Origin: Quercus robur
Taxonomy: Eukaryota > Streptophyta > Magnoliopsida > Fagales > Fagaceae
Reading direction: 5' to 3'
Length of the DNA: 64,000 nucleotides
NCBI RefSeq assembly: GCF_932294415.1
Contig: NC_065536.1
Coordinates: forward strand, 15,869,974-15,933,973
Under the pieces are notes generated by a model, which worked only from the letters and a program-made list of their open reading frames with translations, did no database searches and was not told where the DNA came from. Below, piece by piece: positions 32,575-45,073 of this stretch; positions within the stretch are counted from its first letter, which is position 1, and each line of letters opens with the position of its first letter. The position numbers were made by a program, and so were the translations under genes.

Positions 32575-35330
32575 ATGAAGGACACAAATTACAGAAGACT
32601 CTGCAGCACAAAGACTGTGTCATCTGTAAATGATAATTTCCCTGGACCAACCATTCCAGATCACAAATGGGATACTGTTTTTGTTAATATACACGATCGT
32701 GGAAAATATGGAATCACAATCCATTGGTAATTTCAAACTTTCTTTCTCTCATATATGTTGGAGGGTTGTGGTGGTAGAGAAAGGTGGTGTTGAGTAAAGA
32801 GCTGATAATGAATTGAAAAACCATACCTAACACCATTGACCCAGGTTAGGCATGGTTAGGCAAGGTATATGTTGGAGGGTTAAACACCATTGACCCAGGT
32901 TAAAAGAGTTTTTATTTTTCTACTTTAACATAAAAAATGCATATTGTCAAGAGTCTTGTAAATCAACTAGTGGACATTTGCTAGTGTTTCCAATAAAAAC
33001 ATCTAGGATTTGAATCTCACTGCTCGCTCCTTATAACTATAGAACTTAAAAAAAAAGAAAAAAAAAAAGAGGAACATACAGCCTGTAAAACCCCTTGGTA
33101 CATGCTATTTGGTATATAAAACCAAATTGCCTGTTTGGCTCAGTTAGCGACAAATGACACTATTAATTGACAACCAATTTCTCTAAATATTATAGTCTCC
33201 TTTGACAAAGGGCACATCATTTTTCCACATGTTAAGGCCACGGCATTAGTTGCTTTAACTAATTATTTCTGTTTAGGTTAAGCCCTTAATTAAAATTTAC
33301 ATAAAAAAACATTTTTCAACAACTAAATTTTGTTAAGAGTCTTGAAACTCAACCAATTAACACCTATGTTTTCAACAGAGACATTCTAGAACCAATTTCT
33401 CTCTCTTAACTATCAAATTATCCGAAAAAGTATTCCTAAATTTCAAAAGTATGGTTTTTATCTTTAAATTATTAAAAATGTTACGCTTATTGTCTCTAAA
33501 TTTTAAAAAAGATATTTTTTCCTATCCCTAAATTATTAATTTTTTTTCCCTAACTTTAGATCTTTTATATCATGCTTTTGACCAATAGTTTCATAATACA
33601 TGTTCTCCTTATACGTGTCTAGTTTTTTGTGTTTTTTTTATTATTAATGTAATGCTGTATGTCAAAGATATTAGATTCTTAATGTTAAAAATAGTGCCAC
33701 CTAGTTAGATTTGTGGGATAAAAGTTAGCCGGAGTAGATGAAATGAAGTGTAACATTTTTAATAATTTAGTGATAAATCACAATACAATGATCCTATAAA
33801 CTATGTCTTACCACATTTTATGTGACCATGATGAGAGCATTAAATGAAATAGACTTCTAATTGTGAAGAGAACTTTGCTAATTATACAGGCATGGAATCC
33901 GACAACCAAGAAATCCATGGTCAGATGGACTAAAGAACATTATGAAGTGTCCTATTCCACTTAATACAAGCTTCACTCAAGAGATAATATTTTTCATAGA
34001 AAAGGAACTCTATGGTGGCATGCACATAGTGATTGGTCTCGTGCCACAAAACATGGCGCCATTATTATTTTACCTACTTTGGGAACCACCTATTTGTTTC
34101 CTAAGCCTTATGCAGAAGAGGCTATTGTTCCTGGTATGCAATTTAAAATTTCAGATACTCCTTTTGTTGTCATATTTTTTTGTGAAATACGAATATATTC
34201 TGTCACATATTTAATTATTTATCTGTTGGTTCTTAGTGTAACAATAAGAAACTTCCACATTGACACCAACGCTATCTATTAAACAACTTTATTTATCTGT
34301 TATTTTTGGTGAAAGTATGAATTAAACATCTTTGGGTTTAATTTACTCACAGCAAAATGTTATAAAGGAGATGTGATGACAATAATTGATGAAGCTCTCA
34401 CAACTGGTGGTGATCCAAAAATCTCAGATGCTATCACTATCAATGGTCAACCAGAAAACCTCTATGAATGTTCTAATATATGGTATATGGAGGACCAAAT
34501 TAGTAATTTAATCTAAATTCAATAATAACACTTTAGAAGATATAACCATACATTAGCCAATAAACTAGTAAACCACAAGATTTTGAAATTTTGTTGCATT
34601 GGCCAAATAAACCACATAATTAAATTTAATTGAAAATATAAAAATACACATAATTTTTTATATTTTAAAAATTTTTTTTTTTTTTTTTTTTTTTTTCTCG
34701 GGTTTATGAAACCAATTTATCTAATGATGGTTGTCATTACTTTATTTTGCAGGAACTACATATCGTCTACCAGTTAACTATGGCAGACCTATCTTCTACG
34801 CATAATCAATTCCATAACGAATGTAGAACAATGTTTTGGAATTGCTAAGCACTACTTCATAGTTGTTGGGATTGATGGTGCATACATCAAACCAATAAAA
34901 ACTAATTATATCATGATAACTCCAGGACAAACAATGGAGGTTTTTGTCACAGCCAATCAATCTCCTAGTCAATATTACATTGCACCAACACTACAGCAAT
35001 TCTCCAATATAAAGGCAATTATACTACCTCATCATCTATTCCCATCCTAAAACTTCCTAGCTACAATGACAAAGACGCTGCTAGCAAATTTACAATACGT
35101 TTAAGGAGCTTAGCAAGCAAAGAACATCGTATCAATATGCCAAAAAAGGTTATCAAGATTCAAGAAGCTTGACTATCAGTGTTACAGAAGTCTTTGACAG
35201 TAAATTATAACGATGTAGTTGAGATAGTATTTCAAGTAACTAAAGTTGGGGTTGCAGATAATCACCCTATGCATCGATCTACATGGTTTTAGCTTCTATG
35301 TAATTGGGATGGGCTGAGCTTCTGAACAGT
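32575..35330 (+). pseudogene. Laccase (multicopper oxidase) pseudogene
   Basis: Exon-like pieces with proper borders follow plant laccase order. 32575-32726 reads LCSTKTVSSVNDNFPGPTIP..ITIHW. 33890-34133 continues HGIRQPRNPWSDG and later [12 protein letters not shown] and [18 protein letters not shown]. ~34353-34475 reads KGDVMTIIDEALTTGGDP and LYEC. 34753 onward gives GTTYRLPV, FGIAKHHF-like and VVGIDGAYIKP. 35200-35330 has VEIVFQ and DNHPMH. Laccases oxidise phenolics/monolignols in the cell wall. Here a one-base deletion near 34003 puts the copper ligand WWHAH out of frame, exon 4 is shifted and stopped, the region between ~35170 and 35200 is deleted, and the C-terminal copper motif (HCHxxxH) is absent. 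No signal-peptide exon was found. It is not functional. Confidence 0.88.
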
Positions 35331-37989
35331 GAAATGTTGCTTATTATTAAATAATACTAAATAATCTTTTTTGCTAATTTTTCTGTGCTTACATTTAAGT
35401 GGTGTTAATTCATTAGTCATCATCACTTAACTAAATAATCTTTCTATTAATTTCTTTCAGTATTTACACTTTGATGGTTTTAATTCTTTAGCCATCATCA
35501 CTTAATTACTACGATAAGTATAAGCTAAAATGTTGATAAATGACTTTTGAGTATAATTGTCAGCATGCTAAAGTCATTAGCTCCAAGACAAGTATGTGAA
35601 TGAGCATGGTCAATAAGGACCAATGTACAATTGATACATAGGTTTAGCAACCATTGTCCCACTCTTTGGTTGTGTTCAAGCCTTCAAGGATATAGGTTAT
35701 ATACTTATATATAAGTGAAAGTCTTGAAACCATATTTAGGTGGTGCATTAATTTTGCAATAAGGTTTTCTTTATAAAGAAATTTATTTAGAGGTTTGTTA
35801 GTGGGTGTATGTTTATATTTGAATAAAAATTCTTCACTAATCATGGTTTACCATAAAGTTTTTTTTTTTTTTTCATATAAAATAACAAAATTTTATTATT
35901 AGAAAAAAAATTATACATACTAAAAGTTTTATAACTCAACTGGTTGATATCTCCTAGTATTTAACTTAGAATATTAAAAATCGGGTAGAAGATTTTTATT
36001 TGGTTCTGTCGTGGGGAGACCAAATCTATCATAAATTAAATAAGAGTGCTTCTGTACTCCCCTTGTTTTAAGAACAGCTAGTCATATCAATTGGATAAGT
36101 TTTCCTTGTATCTTTAAGAAAGTTGCCTATGTCATTTCAGTGGCTCTAAAATTTTTTTTTGTTAAACTACTAATTTTATCCTCCAACTAAAGGATAATGT
36201 TCAATATGGTCCCTTAAATATTAGTTATGTCAATTCAACTATCAATTCGCTAATTTAGTTCCTCAACTTTAAAACTCAAGTCAATTTCGTTCTTGACTTT
36301 TCCATTTGATTAAATTTTTTTTGAAATTACTTAAATGTGGTCTATATAGCACAAGTTAAAAGTTTCTTACGGAAGTGTGGAAATTTCAAAATCATATCAA
36401 TTTTAATAAAATTCAAACGCAGAGGAACTCAATGCTGAAATTGATTTATTTTAAGAGGAGTGGATTATATTTTAAACAATTAATAGTTTTTTTTTTTTTT
36501 TGAGAAAGAAAACGAAGTGATCGAATTGAACTTTACCCAATACGCTGAATACAAAAGAAATTAGTAATTTAACCAACTTTTTTCTAGTAGATTAGTACTT
36601 CTCATAAACAAAATATGGGCCGGCATCATATTAGGAAAAACTCATCAAATATTCTAGCAATCTCCTTAATTATATATATGGTTCGTGAGTTACATCCCTT
36701 AACTTTTGCCTTTTAAATTTATAGCTTGAACTTCCAGATTCTGCTCTCCAAATGATCAACATTTCTGAGGCTCTCTTTCTCTTGGATTGGATGCTATGCC
36801 GATTAATTTAATATTTAATTGAATGGAATGGTTTTTTAGATATAAAATTGTTAATTTTTCAAAAACATTTGCCAATATCTAGCGTTAGAGTCATTAATTT
36901 CGGGAATTGAAATCTGTGCTTTAGAGATCATAATTGAAATATAGTGTTTTTTCAGGTCCAATCTCAACAGGACCATTATATGGCGATGGTGGAGATATGG
37001 AAGCCAACTTTCTAGGATATCAAGTAAATTTCCTTTTTTTTTTTTTTGTTGTTGTTTTTTTTCTTCTTCTTCTTCTAATAGTTCCTTAGTTGTATTTATT
37101 TTTTCGAATGGATTTATGACAGTATTATATATATTCTACTTTTACCTATTTTTCATGTATACCTAAATTGATGAATTTTAAGCTACACATTAAATTCCTC
37201 ATACGTCGGCTACTTCAACATTGCTTGGTAATGAAGGTAGCTTTTTTGTTACTTAGGATATGTTTAGTAGATTATAATAGGCAATGTAACAATCATTCCA
37301 ATGATTTACTTATTTTTTTGAAAGTGTAATGTCATTGATCACAAACTGTAATCTCTACTTTTTGTCCATAATAAAAGTTACTTGGTCTTTACCTCTTTGC
37401 AATTTCATACTAAAGGTCATTTGGTCTTTCCAGCCAACTCTACTTATTTATTCCTCTCCCTCTATCCAAACTGGCCATAAGGTCTTAAGTCATATTGCCT
37501 AAAATACTGAATTAATATTACATGATTACATCCCTCATATAGACCTATATGCAATTAATCAGCACAAGTAGGGTACCAGTCAATGACAATACTTCACGAG
37601 CATTAAACCCAAATTGTTTCAACCTCAACATCTCAGAATTTTTGTGATAGTCGTCTTTCTTTGCACACTCACGGGAAACAGCTGGAAACCTAATTACCCA
37701 AGATCTATGAGATATTAACAACTGAAAATAGTGAACTTAAAAGCTCTATGTACACACAAACACCCAAAATTTTAGGTGATTCACCCATCATAGGCATGGT
37801 ATTAAGACAATTTACTCATAAAAGCACAGGTATATACTAATTTGGTAGTAAAGAAAAAGAAAACAGACCCGTAAATAACCTCTCAGGAACCATTGACCTG
37901 AGACACAAACTATAAGTTCATAAAAATAGATAGTAGTAATAGCTTTAGATTATCCCAAATAGACTTAATAAAGAATCCCAGGAAGATTT
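35331..37989. other. AT-rich spacer with repeat relics
   Basis: Contains a tRNA-like AACTCAACTGGTTGA at 35936, the dispersed repeat at 36160-36300, poly-T runs and a half-copy of MITE family B at 37425-37485. An isolated exon-like piece at 36956-37023 has AG/GT borders but no recognised homology. No gene is called. Confidence 0.45.
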
Positions 37990-38074
37990 GACTTCGAGGC
38001 TCAGGCAATCATTGTACTACCAACTTCCTAGCAAATTCTCTAATGTTGATGCGTGGTTGTCACTTGTGTAAGTC
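37990..38074 (-). other. Fossil C-terminal motif downstream of the first repeat-protein gene
   Basis: On the minus strand, in frame behind the stop at 38075-38077, the sequence reads …INIREFARKLVVQ-stop. It aligns with the paralog ending IDSREAVRKYGGAIIG-stop at 62214, and the final stop falls at the same place. A second TGA lies between. So the ancestral last motif has become untranslated. Confidence 0.65.
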
Positions 38075-39817
38075 TCACCAGTTGTTTAGTGGCCAAGGTG
38101 ATGAGTTCAAGTATCCATACCCCGTTGCCGCTTCTATGCTCTCAATGCTTTCAGCATAGGCACTTTTCTTTGGCCCTTTCGAGACTGGTGCTGTGTATGA
38201 GGAATAAAGTGGAGGGGCAATAGTGGCATCATTACTTAGTGGTGCAACCCATGTTGAACGACTAGGCATAACCCAGCCTCCATAATAGCCACTGTAGTCA
38301 TCATGATTCTCATTCTGAACGATATTTCCATTCACCTTGACCCAGTCGTTGAAATCATCAGCCTTTTGTGGGCGATGATGATCTGGAGTACTCCCAGGAA
38401 TTTGCCATTTATCATCAGCATATGCATATTCTTTCACTGGCTCATATCCATGATCTTTCACAGACACAACCTTTGGTGGGGAGCTGTATCTAGATTCATT
38501 GCTTTTCATTGGCCCAACCATTGGTGGGGAGCTATATCTGGATCCATGGTCTTTCGCTAGCTTGGCCTTTGGTAGGGAGCTATTTTGCAATCCATAGTCT
38601 TTCACTGGCTCGAACTTTGGTGGAGAGCTATTTCTATATCGATTGTCATTCATAGGCCCAACCTTCGGTGGGGAGCTTCTTCTAGATCCATAGTCTTTTC
38701 CTAACTTGGCCTTTGGTGGAGAGCAATATTTGGATCCATTGTCAAGCACAGGTCCCACCTTTGGTAGGGACAAACTATTTCTGGATCCATAGTGGGGAGC
38801 TTGTGGTAGGGAGCTAAATCTGGATTGGTTGTCATTTATAGGCCCGACCTTTGGTGGGGAACTAAATTTGGATCGATTGTCATTCATAGGCCAGCCCATT
38901 GGTGGAGAGCTATGTTTGGATCCATTGAGATACACAGGCTCGACCTTTGGTGGGGAGTTATTTCTGAATCCATAGTCTTTCACTAACTTGGGCTTTGGTG
39001 GAGAGCTACGTCTTAGGCCATTGTCTTTAATAGGCCATGCCGTTGATGGAGAGCTATGTCTGAACCCATTAATAGGCCATGCCTTAGGTGGGGAATTATT
39101 TTTGAACCAATTGTCATTCACGGGATCAGCCCTTGTTGGGGAGCTATGTCTGAATCCATTCTCATTCATAAGCCCGACCTTTGGTGGGGAGCTATTTCTG
39201 GATCCATAGTCTTTCCCTAGCTTGGCTTTTGGTGGGAAGCTATTTCTGGATCCATTGTCTTTCATAATCTCAACCTTTGGTGGGGAGCTACGTCTAGATC
39301 CGTTGTCATTCACTGGTCCAAACTTTGGTGGAGAGCTATTTCTAGATCCATATTCTTTCACTAATTTGGCATTTAGAGGAAAGCTATGGCTAGATCCACT
39401 ATCTATCACAGGCATGGCCTTAGGTGGGGAGCTATATTTCGATCCATAATCTTTTCCTAGCTCAACCTTTGGTGGGGAACTATTTCTTGATCCATAGTCT
39501 TTCACAAGCTGAACCTTTGGTGGGGAGCTATTTTTGTATCTATCATCTTTCATTGGCTTGGCTTTTAGGGGGAAATTAAGCCCATAATCATAGTCTTTCT
39601 CTGGCTCAGCCTTTGGTGGAGAACTGTATCTGTAAAAGCTCTGTGCGTCGTGGCTGGGAGTGCGCAGAATGCTTGGCGCCTTCCTTCCCATAACATCAGT
39701 GATATCAGGCCCGTAACCATCATCGGAGGCATAGCTTGGTTTCCTCCATTCATCAGCACGCGGTGCAACTCCATTGTTGGTGGAGTAGCCATTAAACGCA
39801 AAACCATGCCTGTCCAT
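38075..39817 (-). CDS. Tandem repeat-protein paralog 1 (16-residue SSPPK-type units), unknown family
   Basis: The ATG at 39817 (MDRHGFAFNGYS) is preferred to the GTG one codon upstream, because both paralogs start with ATG at this spot. Product ~580 residues. The N-terminal ~50 residues carry ADEWRKPSYASDD, conserved in all paralogs. Then come ~25 imperfect 16-residue units of the pattern (N/R/H)SSPPK-x-x-(P/L)-V-K/N-D-Y/N-G-S-R. A non-repetitive C-terminal part holds PVKEYAYADDKW, WVMPSRSTWVAP and a degenerate AYAESIESIEAATGYGYL. The protein is basic, rich in Ser/Pro/Lys/Tyr/Gly, has no signal peptide or membrane segment, and is very likely disordered. Compared with the paralogs it ends early (see 37990-38074). 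Low-complexity DNA keeps a 48-base periodicity without frameshifts, which argues for selection on the frame. The plus-strand frames opposite are shadows. Confidence 0.78.
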   Translation of the reverse strand: MDRHGFAFNGYSTNNGVAPRADEWRKPSYASDDGYGPDITDVMGRKAPSILRTPSHDAQSFYRYSSPPKAEPEKDYDYGLNFPLKAKPMKDDRYKNSSPPKVQLVKDYGSRNSSPPKVELGKDYGSKYSSPPKAMPVIDSGSSHSFPLNAKLVKEYGSRNSSPPKFGPVNDNGSRRSSPPKVEIMKDNGSRNSFPPKAKLGKDYGSRNSSPPKVGLMNENGFRHSSPTRADPVNDNWFKNNSPPKAWPINGFRHSSPSTAWPIKDNGLRRSSPPKPKLVKDYGFRNNSPPKVEPVYLNGSKHSSPPMGWPMNDNRSKFSSPPKVGPINDNQSRFSSLPQAPHYGSRNSLSLPKVGPVLDNGSKYCSPPKAKLGKDYGSRRSSPPKVGPMNDNRYRNSSPPKFEPVKDYGLQNSSLPKAKLAKDHGSRYSSPPMVGPMKSNESRYSSPPKVVSVKDHGYEPVKEYAYADDKWQIPGSTPDHHRPQKADDFNDWVKVNGNIVQNENHDDYSGYYGGWVMPSRSTWVAPLSNDATIAPPLYSSYTAPVSKGPKKSAYAESIESIEAATGYGYLNSSPWPLNNW

Positions 39818-41081
39818 CACTTTTCTTTGTGTGAAAACTTCAATTACTCAAAGAATGGGACTTCTTTCTTAGTTTCTAAACGAGTCATGAATCATCCTTA
39901 AAATAGGAAAATAATATTCCATTTCACTCACTTGTCATGATATGGTACGATATTCAACCATATTGCATGCGCAAGCGTGTATTACTTTTTCCCATGCGCT
40001 TTCATATTCCCTTTACATGAGATGAAGAATCATATTCTACGTAACTCTCCTTGAATGAGAACCTTTTTTCCACATGCACTTGCTAGTTTTGCACTCTCTG
40101 TAGAATGTATTATTAAATCGCGTCCAACCAGAGAATCACTTTTAACTCCATGAAAACTGACGTGATTGTTCCTTTCTGTTTTGGGCACAAGGCAGGAACC
40201 AGCATATTAGTCCACTGTAGATGAGGATAAGAGTTGGGACATGGAGTTAATATATACAATAACCCTGAAAATAAAAATAATAGAGAACTTATATAAATTC
40301 AGTTTTACCTTAAATTACTTAGACTGAATGTTACTCTTTAGCAACAATGCCTGATTTAATTGCAACAAGTACTTTGTATCGAAATTACCCAAGAACATGT
40401 AACTCATGTTTTGAAACTCTGTGTTGCCTATTTTCCTGCCATGTCACTACATTTTTTGAGTAACTTGGCTTCAAATTCTTTTCTCCAAGCGATACATCAA
40501 GGATCAGTTCTACATTTTGTGTACTACACCCGGATCCTGCCACTACAAAAGTATTCTTAAGAATCGAATTTTTATAAAGTTCCCTCCCTTCAATGTAAAT
40601 CGTTTACATCCTCGTCATGTAGATATCAACCATATGTAGCAAATGGTTGTAGAATATTCTGAAATTGGCTTACTATTCTCTATTTTAAAGTTTATTACCA
40701 GTAGTCATGGATCAGAGTTAAACAGCATAATTAAATTTCAGAAATTCCAAAATTCTTTATGCCATTCTTCTAGGCTAAGATTTTTGGGAAAGAGCATTGA
40801 TTCGACCGTCTACTAGGATGGATGAACGGTAGAATCCGCTCCATTATTACTTAAAATGAATAGAGTCTATTTATGGTTATGATTTTATGTTTTAGAGCTA
40901 ATAATGTACAAAGTGCACCTCATGTAAAGGCAATGGTTATATTTTTTATTTTGAAATATTTAATCTAAGCATGAAATAGATGATTTTTATATAATGAGGA
41001 GTGCTATTACTATCACATTTAGAAATGGAATGATATAGATTGTTTCAAGAGTCATTTTTCACTATTTTGGCCATGGCCAGA

Positions 41082-41123
<42 letters not shown>

Positions 41124-41637
41124 GTGGATGGTATTCACATGAAGTTAAGATTTTTACAAATTATATTGGTTTATTATATCTTTGTCATAACTAGATTAGT
41201 ATAATTATAAGAAAAATATATTTTTAAACTGATTTTTTTTTTTGATGAAATTTTTTAAAACAGATTTGTTGAATGAGTATCACATTTTGTTTGTTTTCTT
41301 CTAAAACGAGGACGGGTGACATAAAATAGATAGTTACATTTGCACCATTTATGCAAATCATATCCTGAACGGATTTTTATCTTTTTGTGTATCATATATT
41401 ATATTGTGTATGGTATAATAAATGGACACTTTATGCAAAAATATATAAATGCGTAAAGTTGTTACAAACTTAGGATATATTGAATTAATAATTAATTTTA
41501 TCAGTTGCGTCTCCTCATGTACAAAGTACTTAGAGGTTTAGAGGAGAAAAAATTCGAGTTGCGGAATTAGTCGTATACTTTAATTATCTCTAAAAAAAAC
41601 AAATCTAATTAAAATGTCAACTTAAAATCCATATATA
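39818..41637 (-). promoter_or_regulatory. Upstream region of paralog 1, duplicated in the other units
   Basis: A TATA-like TATTTTAA on the minus strand (plus 39898-39905) stands ~80 bases before the ATG, matching TATTTAAGG at the same place in the other two genes. Homology with the unit 2 upstream region continues for over 1.5 kb (e.g. 40460-40600 with 57930-58060, 40650-40840 with 58110-58290, 41115-41340 with 58885-59070). A (TA)n run lies at 41085-41118. No other gene is seen. Confidence 0.7.
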
Positions 41638-43471
41638 TCTAAAAAAAAAATCTGAAAGCTGAAATTTAGTATTTATTGTTGCTACGCTCTTATTAAGTCA
41701 CATCAGTAACCACACCATTATTTCTATTAATAAAAAAATTATTTTATTTTCATTCTTTTTCTATTAGTGTTTTAAAAATTTCTACTTCAGCTTCCATAAC
41801 ACCCATGACTCCCTTTCTCCACTGTTTTAAAAATCCCATATAACTTCTTTAATGTTTGAGACTCTCCATCTCCCCATTTCTTACCTCTTCCTCTCCTCAT
41901 TGAATCCAACCATTTCATACCTGTTAAGTTGCCACTATCCCTATAAAATCAAAGAGATCATGTATAAATAGTTAGATGTTCTCTATCTCTCTTAACTTGA
42001 AGAGGAATAGTTTTGGATTTAACTCTTGCAAAAAGCACAAGACCAGTGGTACGAGAACAATGTTTAAGATTATTAGCTCTCTGCTTCCTCACTCTAAAAC
42101 CCAACTTTATATGTCCAATCACATTACACCACCTAGCTAATAATATCCTACTTTCATTTCAATTTGACACACTCTATCTCTCGCTGAGGCTTAGTTTTTA
42201 TTTGATGGTGATCTATGGTTTTGAGGTTTTTTGCCCACAAAGGTAAACTCTTTTTTCTTAGTCGGTGCTTTTTTGGTGGTTTTGTGAGGTTTTTTCGTAT
42301 GAGTTTTTTGAATTAGGTTTATTTATATGGTATGTGTATGCACATTTCCTTCAAAGTTGTGCTCTTTGTTGTGATTTTGTGGTTGTGTTCTCTTTTTGCA
42401 CCATGTAATATTTGAAATTTTAAGGTTTTGTTTTGTGGGTATTTGAACTTTGACCTCTACATGAGGTATTGTAAATGGGTGCCCTTCAAAAATTTCAAGA
42501 GCTATTTTTTTTTATATTTTGTTTTGTTGGACTGCTTTGGTTTTGGGGGTTTAGGTTCATAATTTCCTCTAATTTTCATAGATTATTCATTAAAGTTTTG
42601 GTCTTTCTTGCAATTGGGTTCTTTGTTATTGATTTATATTGCTCAATTTTGTTCAAATAATTGAATTTTGAATTCCTTAAACTAGGTTTATATGCAAATC
42701 AAGTTTCGTTAGTTATTCAAAAAAAAAAAAAAAAAAAATTCAGCTTTTGCTAGTTGTTAATCTTGGATTACTTTTGAAAAAGAAAAAAAAAAAAAAAGAT
42801 TACTTAGTAACAATGCATTATAGATAGTGTGTAAAATTAGAATATGTTTTGCTTCCTCACTCTAAGTTTCTTTGTATTCATGAGTATGTAATGTGATTGG
42901 AATGAAAGTCCAATGCATATGAAATGTTTTGCCTTAAGCCTAATGTGTTATAGGCTTCCTCTCTGAACTATTATAGGCTTTCACACATTAACAATCTATA
43001 TGTCCAGTGCGTTATAGAAACTTAGGTTTAGAAATTCTTGGTGTATTATTTCCAACAATTTAGGTGTGTTCTTTTTGTAAACACACGGGCTTACTACTCT
43101 TTTGGGAAATTATAGCAGCATTTTTATTTTCATTATCCATATCATATTTGAATAAACCATCTAAATATTTTGTGAATCTAATGCATTATAATAATGATAA
43201 TCAAAGTCTTTTCTAAAACGGTTCATTAAATATAAAAGTTATCAAATATTATAAGAATGACTCTTTGTTTGCCTAGGTAATAGGTAATAATTCAAACGTA
43301 TGATTATATGAGAATATTATCTATTGGTTTAATTAAATTAAATGACAATCAACTGCCTCCACCATTATATCAGAAAAAAAAAAAAAAACAAACGTTTAAG
43401 GTTTTAATTTTTTATTATTAATTATTATCAATAAATCACAATAATCATTCAAATAATAGTTACATTCTTAT

Positions 43472-44078
43472 TGTAGGGACACGTTCCAAAATGAACCATA
43501 ACGGTTGTTGGGTCAGGATGTGAATGGGCCCATACAATATCATTTGTAGAGAGTGGGATTGAAAGGCTAAGTCGTGTTTACCCGGCGGTGGTTTTTGTTA
43601 AGATATTTATGCATGGTTCAGGTGTATTCGCCTCTGAAGCCCTTTTCTTCTTTCAGTGGGACTGGAGGCCCCTCCTTTAGGTTACATATTTTTTCTTTTA
43701 TACTCGCATGCGTTCAATTTCCTTCGTCCACGTGTAGGGTCGACCTTTTCAAGACTGATGCTTGTCCCATCAGTCCCAGACCTAAGTCGTGAGAGTTGTT
43801 GATAAAGTTAATGGATAAGGCTTTGTTAGGCGCAGAGATATGCATGGGGAAGATGGCAAAGGAAGCCCTTCTTAGATATTTTAGATTTCCCTTCAAGCAC
43901 GTCCCTTTACCTTTCTGCCCTTGTTCTTGGGTCAGCCGAGGACTGCACTGTCCTCGGCTGCTTCTCCGGGCCAATTGGGCCATACTATTCTTGAACTCTG
44001 GCCATGACCTTTTTCGGCTTAGGCCTCTGGACCCTTCATCAGCAAGTGGGCCTGGCCCGTCAATTACTGGACCCCACA
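43472..44078 (-). repeat. LTR of the non-autonomous element (3' LTR in element orientation)
   Basis: In element orientation it begins TGTGGGGTCC and ends CCCTACA. A TATA box TATAAAAG (minus strand, plus 43697-43704) probably drives element transcription. Confidence 0.9.
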
Positions 44079-44415
44079 ATAGCCCCTCAAAACCCTGCTG
44101 TCCGGCCTCTTGGTTGGAGAGGGGGGTTTTGGTAATTCCGAGCCTTTATTACGGCTCATTTAATTCGACCCTTCCCTGGCGTTGGCAGTTATCCGAATGC
44201 CCAGGAAACGCTCCTATCTACGAGATATCCTTTTTGATTTAGCCTTTATCCGTTCTGTCCGTTTGGCTACCCGAAGTAGGTCTTTAATGTTTTTCCTTCA
44301 CGAGAACTCTCAAATTCAATGGCTACTAATAACGTGGGGGAACGGAACAGTCGCATTCTTGCTGGCAGATTTCCTTAAAGATCAGAACACGTTTAATGCC
44401 ATCCTCTTCGTCCTT

Positions 44416-44423
44416 TATATAAA
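44416..44423 (+). promoter_or_regulatory. TATA box opposite to the element's LTR promoter
   Basis: TATATAAAGAGGG on the plus strand, i.e. antisense to this minus-oriented element and ~340 bases inside the LTR. The Tat-type element has TATATAAG ~260 bases inside its 3' LTR in the same relative orientation. Confidence 0.5.
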
Positions 44424-44563
44424 GAGGGTGGACATGAGTTGTTTCTTTCATATGTGAATCATTTAATCCCCCAGAAAACTGAAATCCTTAGATTCCTCCC
44501 AGCATTCACATTTACCCTCTGCTTATACATTGACTCGTAATACGTCCGCCACAGTCATAGGTA

Positions 44564-45073
44564 ATGAAGAAACTTTCTCCCTTCCAAAAACACCGTGTTC
44601 TGACCAAGCTCGAGATGGCTCGGTCGGGGCAAGGATGGCGGAGACTCAAGATTTTTCCCGCCTACCTTTTAGCCAAAATCCGAAGCAGGAACTCGTCACG
44701 TCGCACCTTCGACGTGACTGAGCCGAGGACACACAGCATCATCACCACCCGCTCTCTCATGAGCATATCTAATGTGGTGCCGGTGTGCAAGGAGTCAGGA
44801 CTGGGGCAGGGTTTCAATGCCCCTGTTTCTTCCTCTCTTCGTTCACTGGCGCCACCTTTTACTTTTCTTTCTTCTTCTTTCCCCCACCAGATCCATCCTG
44901 GTGCTTTTCCTTCTCCCTCTTTTGCTTCTTTTACTTTCTTTTCATTGCTTCCCTCTTCTTCTCCTCCTTCTCTTACTCATGTCCTCCATCTTCCTCATTC
45001 ATCTCCTCCATCTTCTGCTCATGTCCTCCATCTTCTTCTTCCTCGGCATTCTTCGGTGACAAGAGCTTGCTGA
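44564..45073 (+). CDS. Possible opposite-strand ORF of the non-autonomous element
   Basis: A 169-codon frame starts ~140 bases after the TATA box. The first ~60 residues are basic (KLSPFQKHRVL, KIRSRNSSRR) and the rest is Ser/Pro/Phe/Leu low complexity. A related basic stretch recurs at 46273-46530 (KKEISQPRKRRAL, VKIRSRF), so the segment is duplicated inside the element. I see no similarity to the 744-residue gene of the autonomous element. Whether it is translated is doubtful. Confidence 0.3.
   Translation: MKKLSPFQKHRVLTKLEMARSGQGWRRLKIFPAYLLAKIRSRNSSRRTFDVTEPRTHSIITTRSLMSISNVVPVCKESGLGQGFNAPVSSSLRSLAPPFTFLSSSFPHQIHPGAFPSPSFASFTFFSLLPSSSPPSLTHVLHLPHSSPPSSAHVLHLLLPRHSSVTRAC

Noticed and set aside
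36956-37023. An isolated exon-like piece with AG/GT borders (GPISTGPLYGDGGDMEANFLGY).
   Set aside because: Short, with no recognised family and no flanking exons in phase; it could be chance or a captured fragment.
42013-42660. Open frames of 77 and 61 codons inside the Helitron-like block as captured genes.
   Set aside because: Low-complexity hydrophobic translations without recognisable domains or splice-linked partners.
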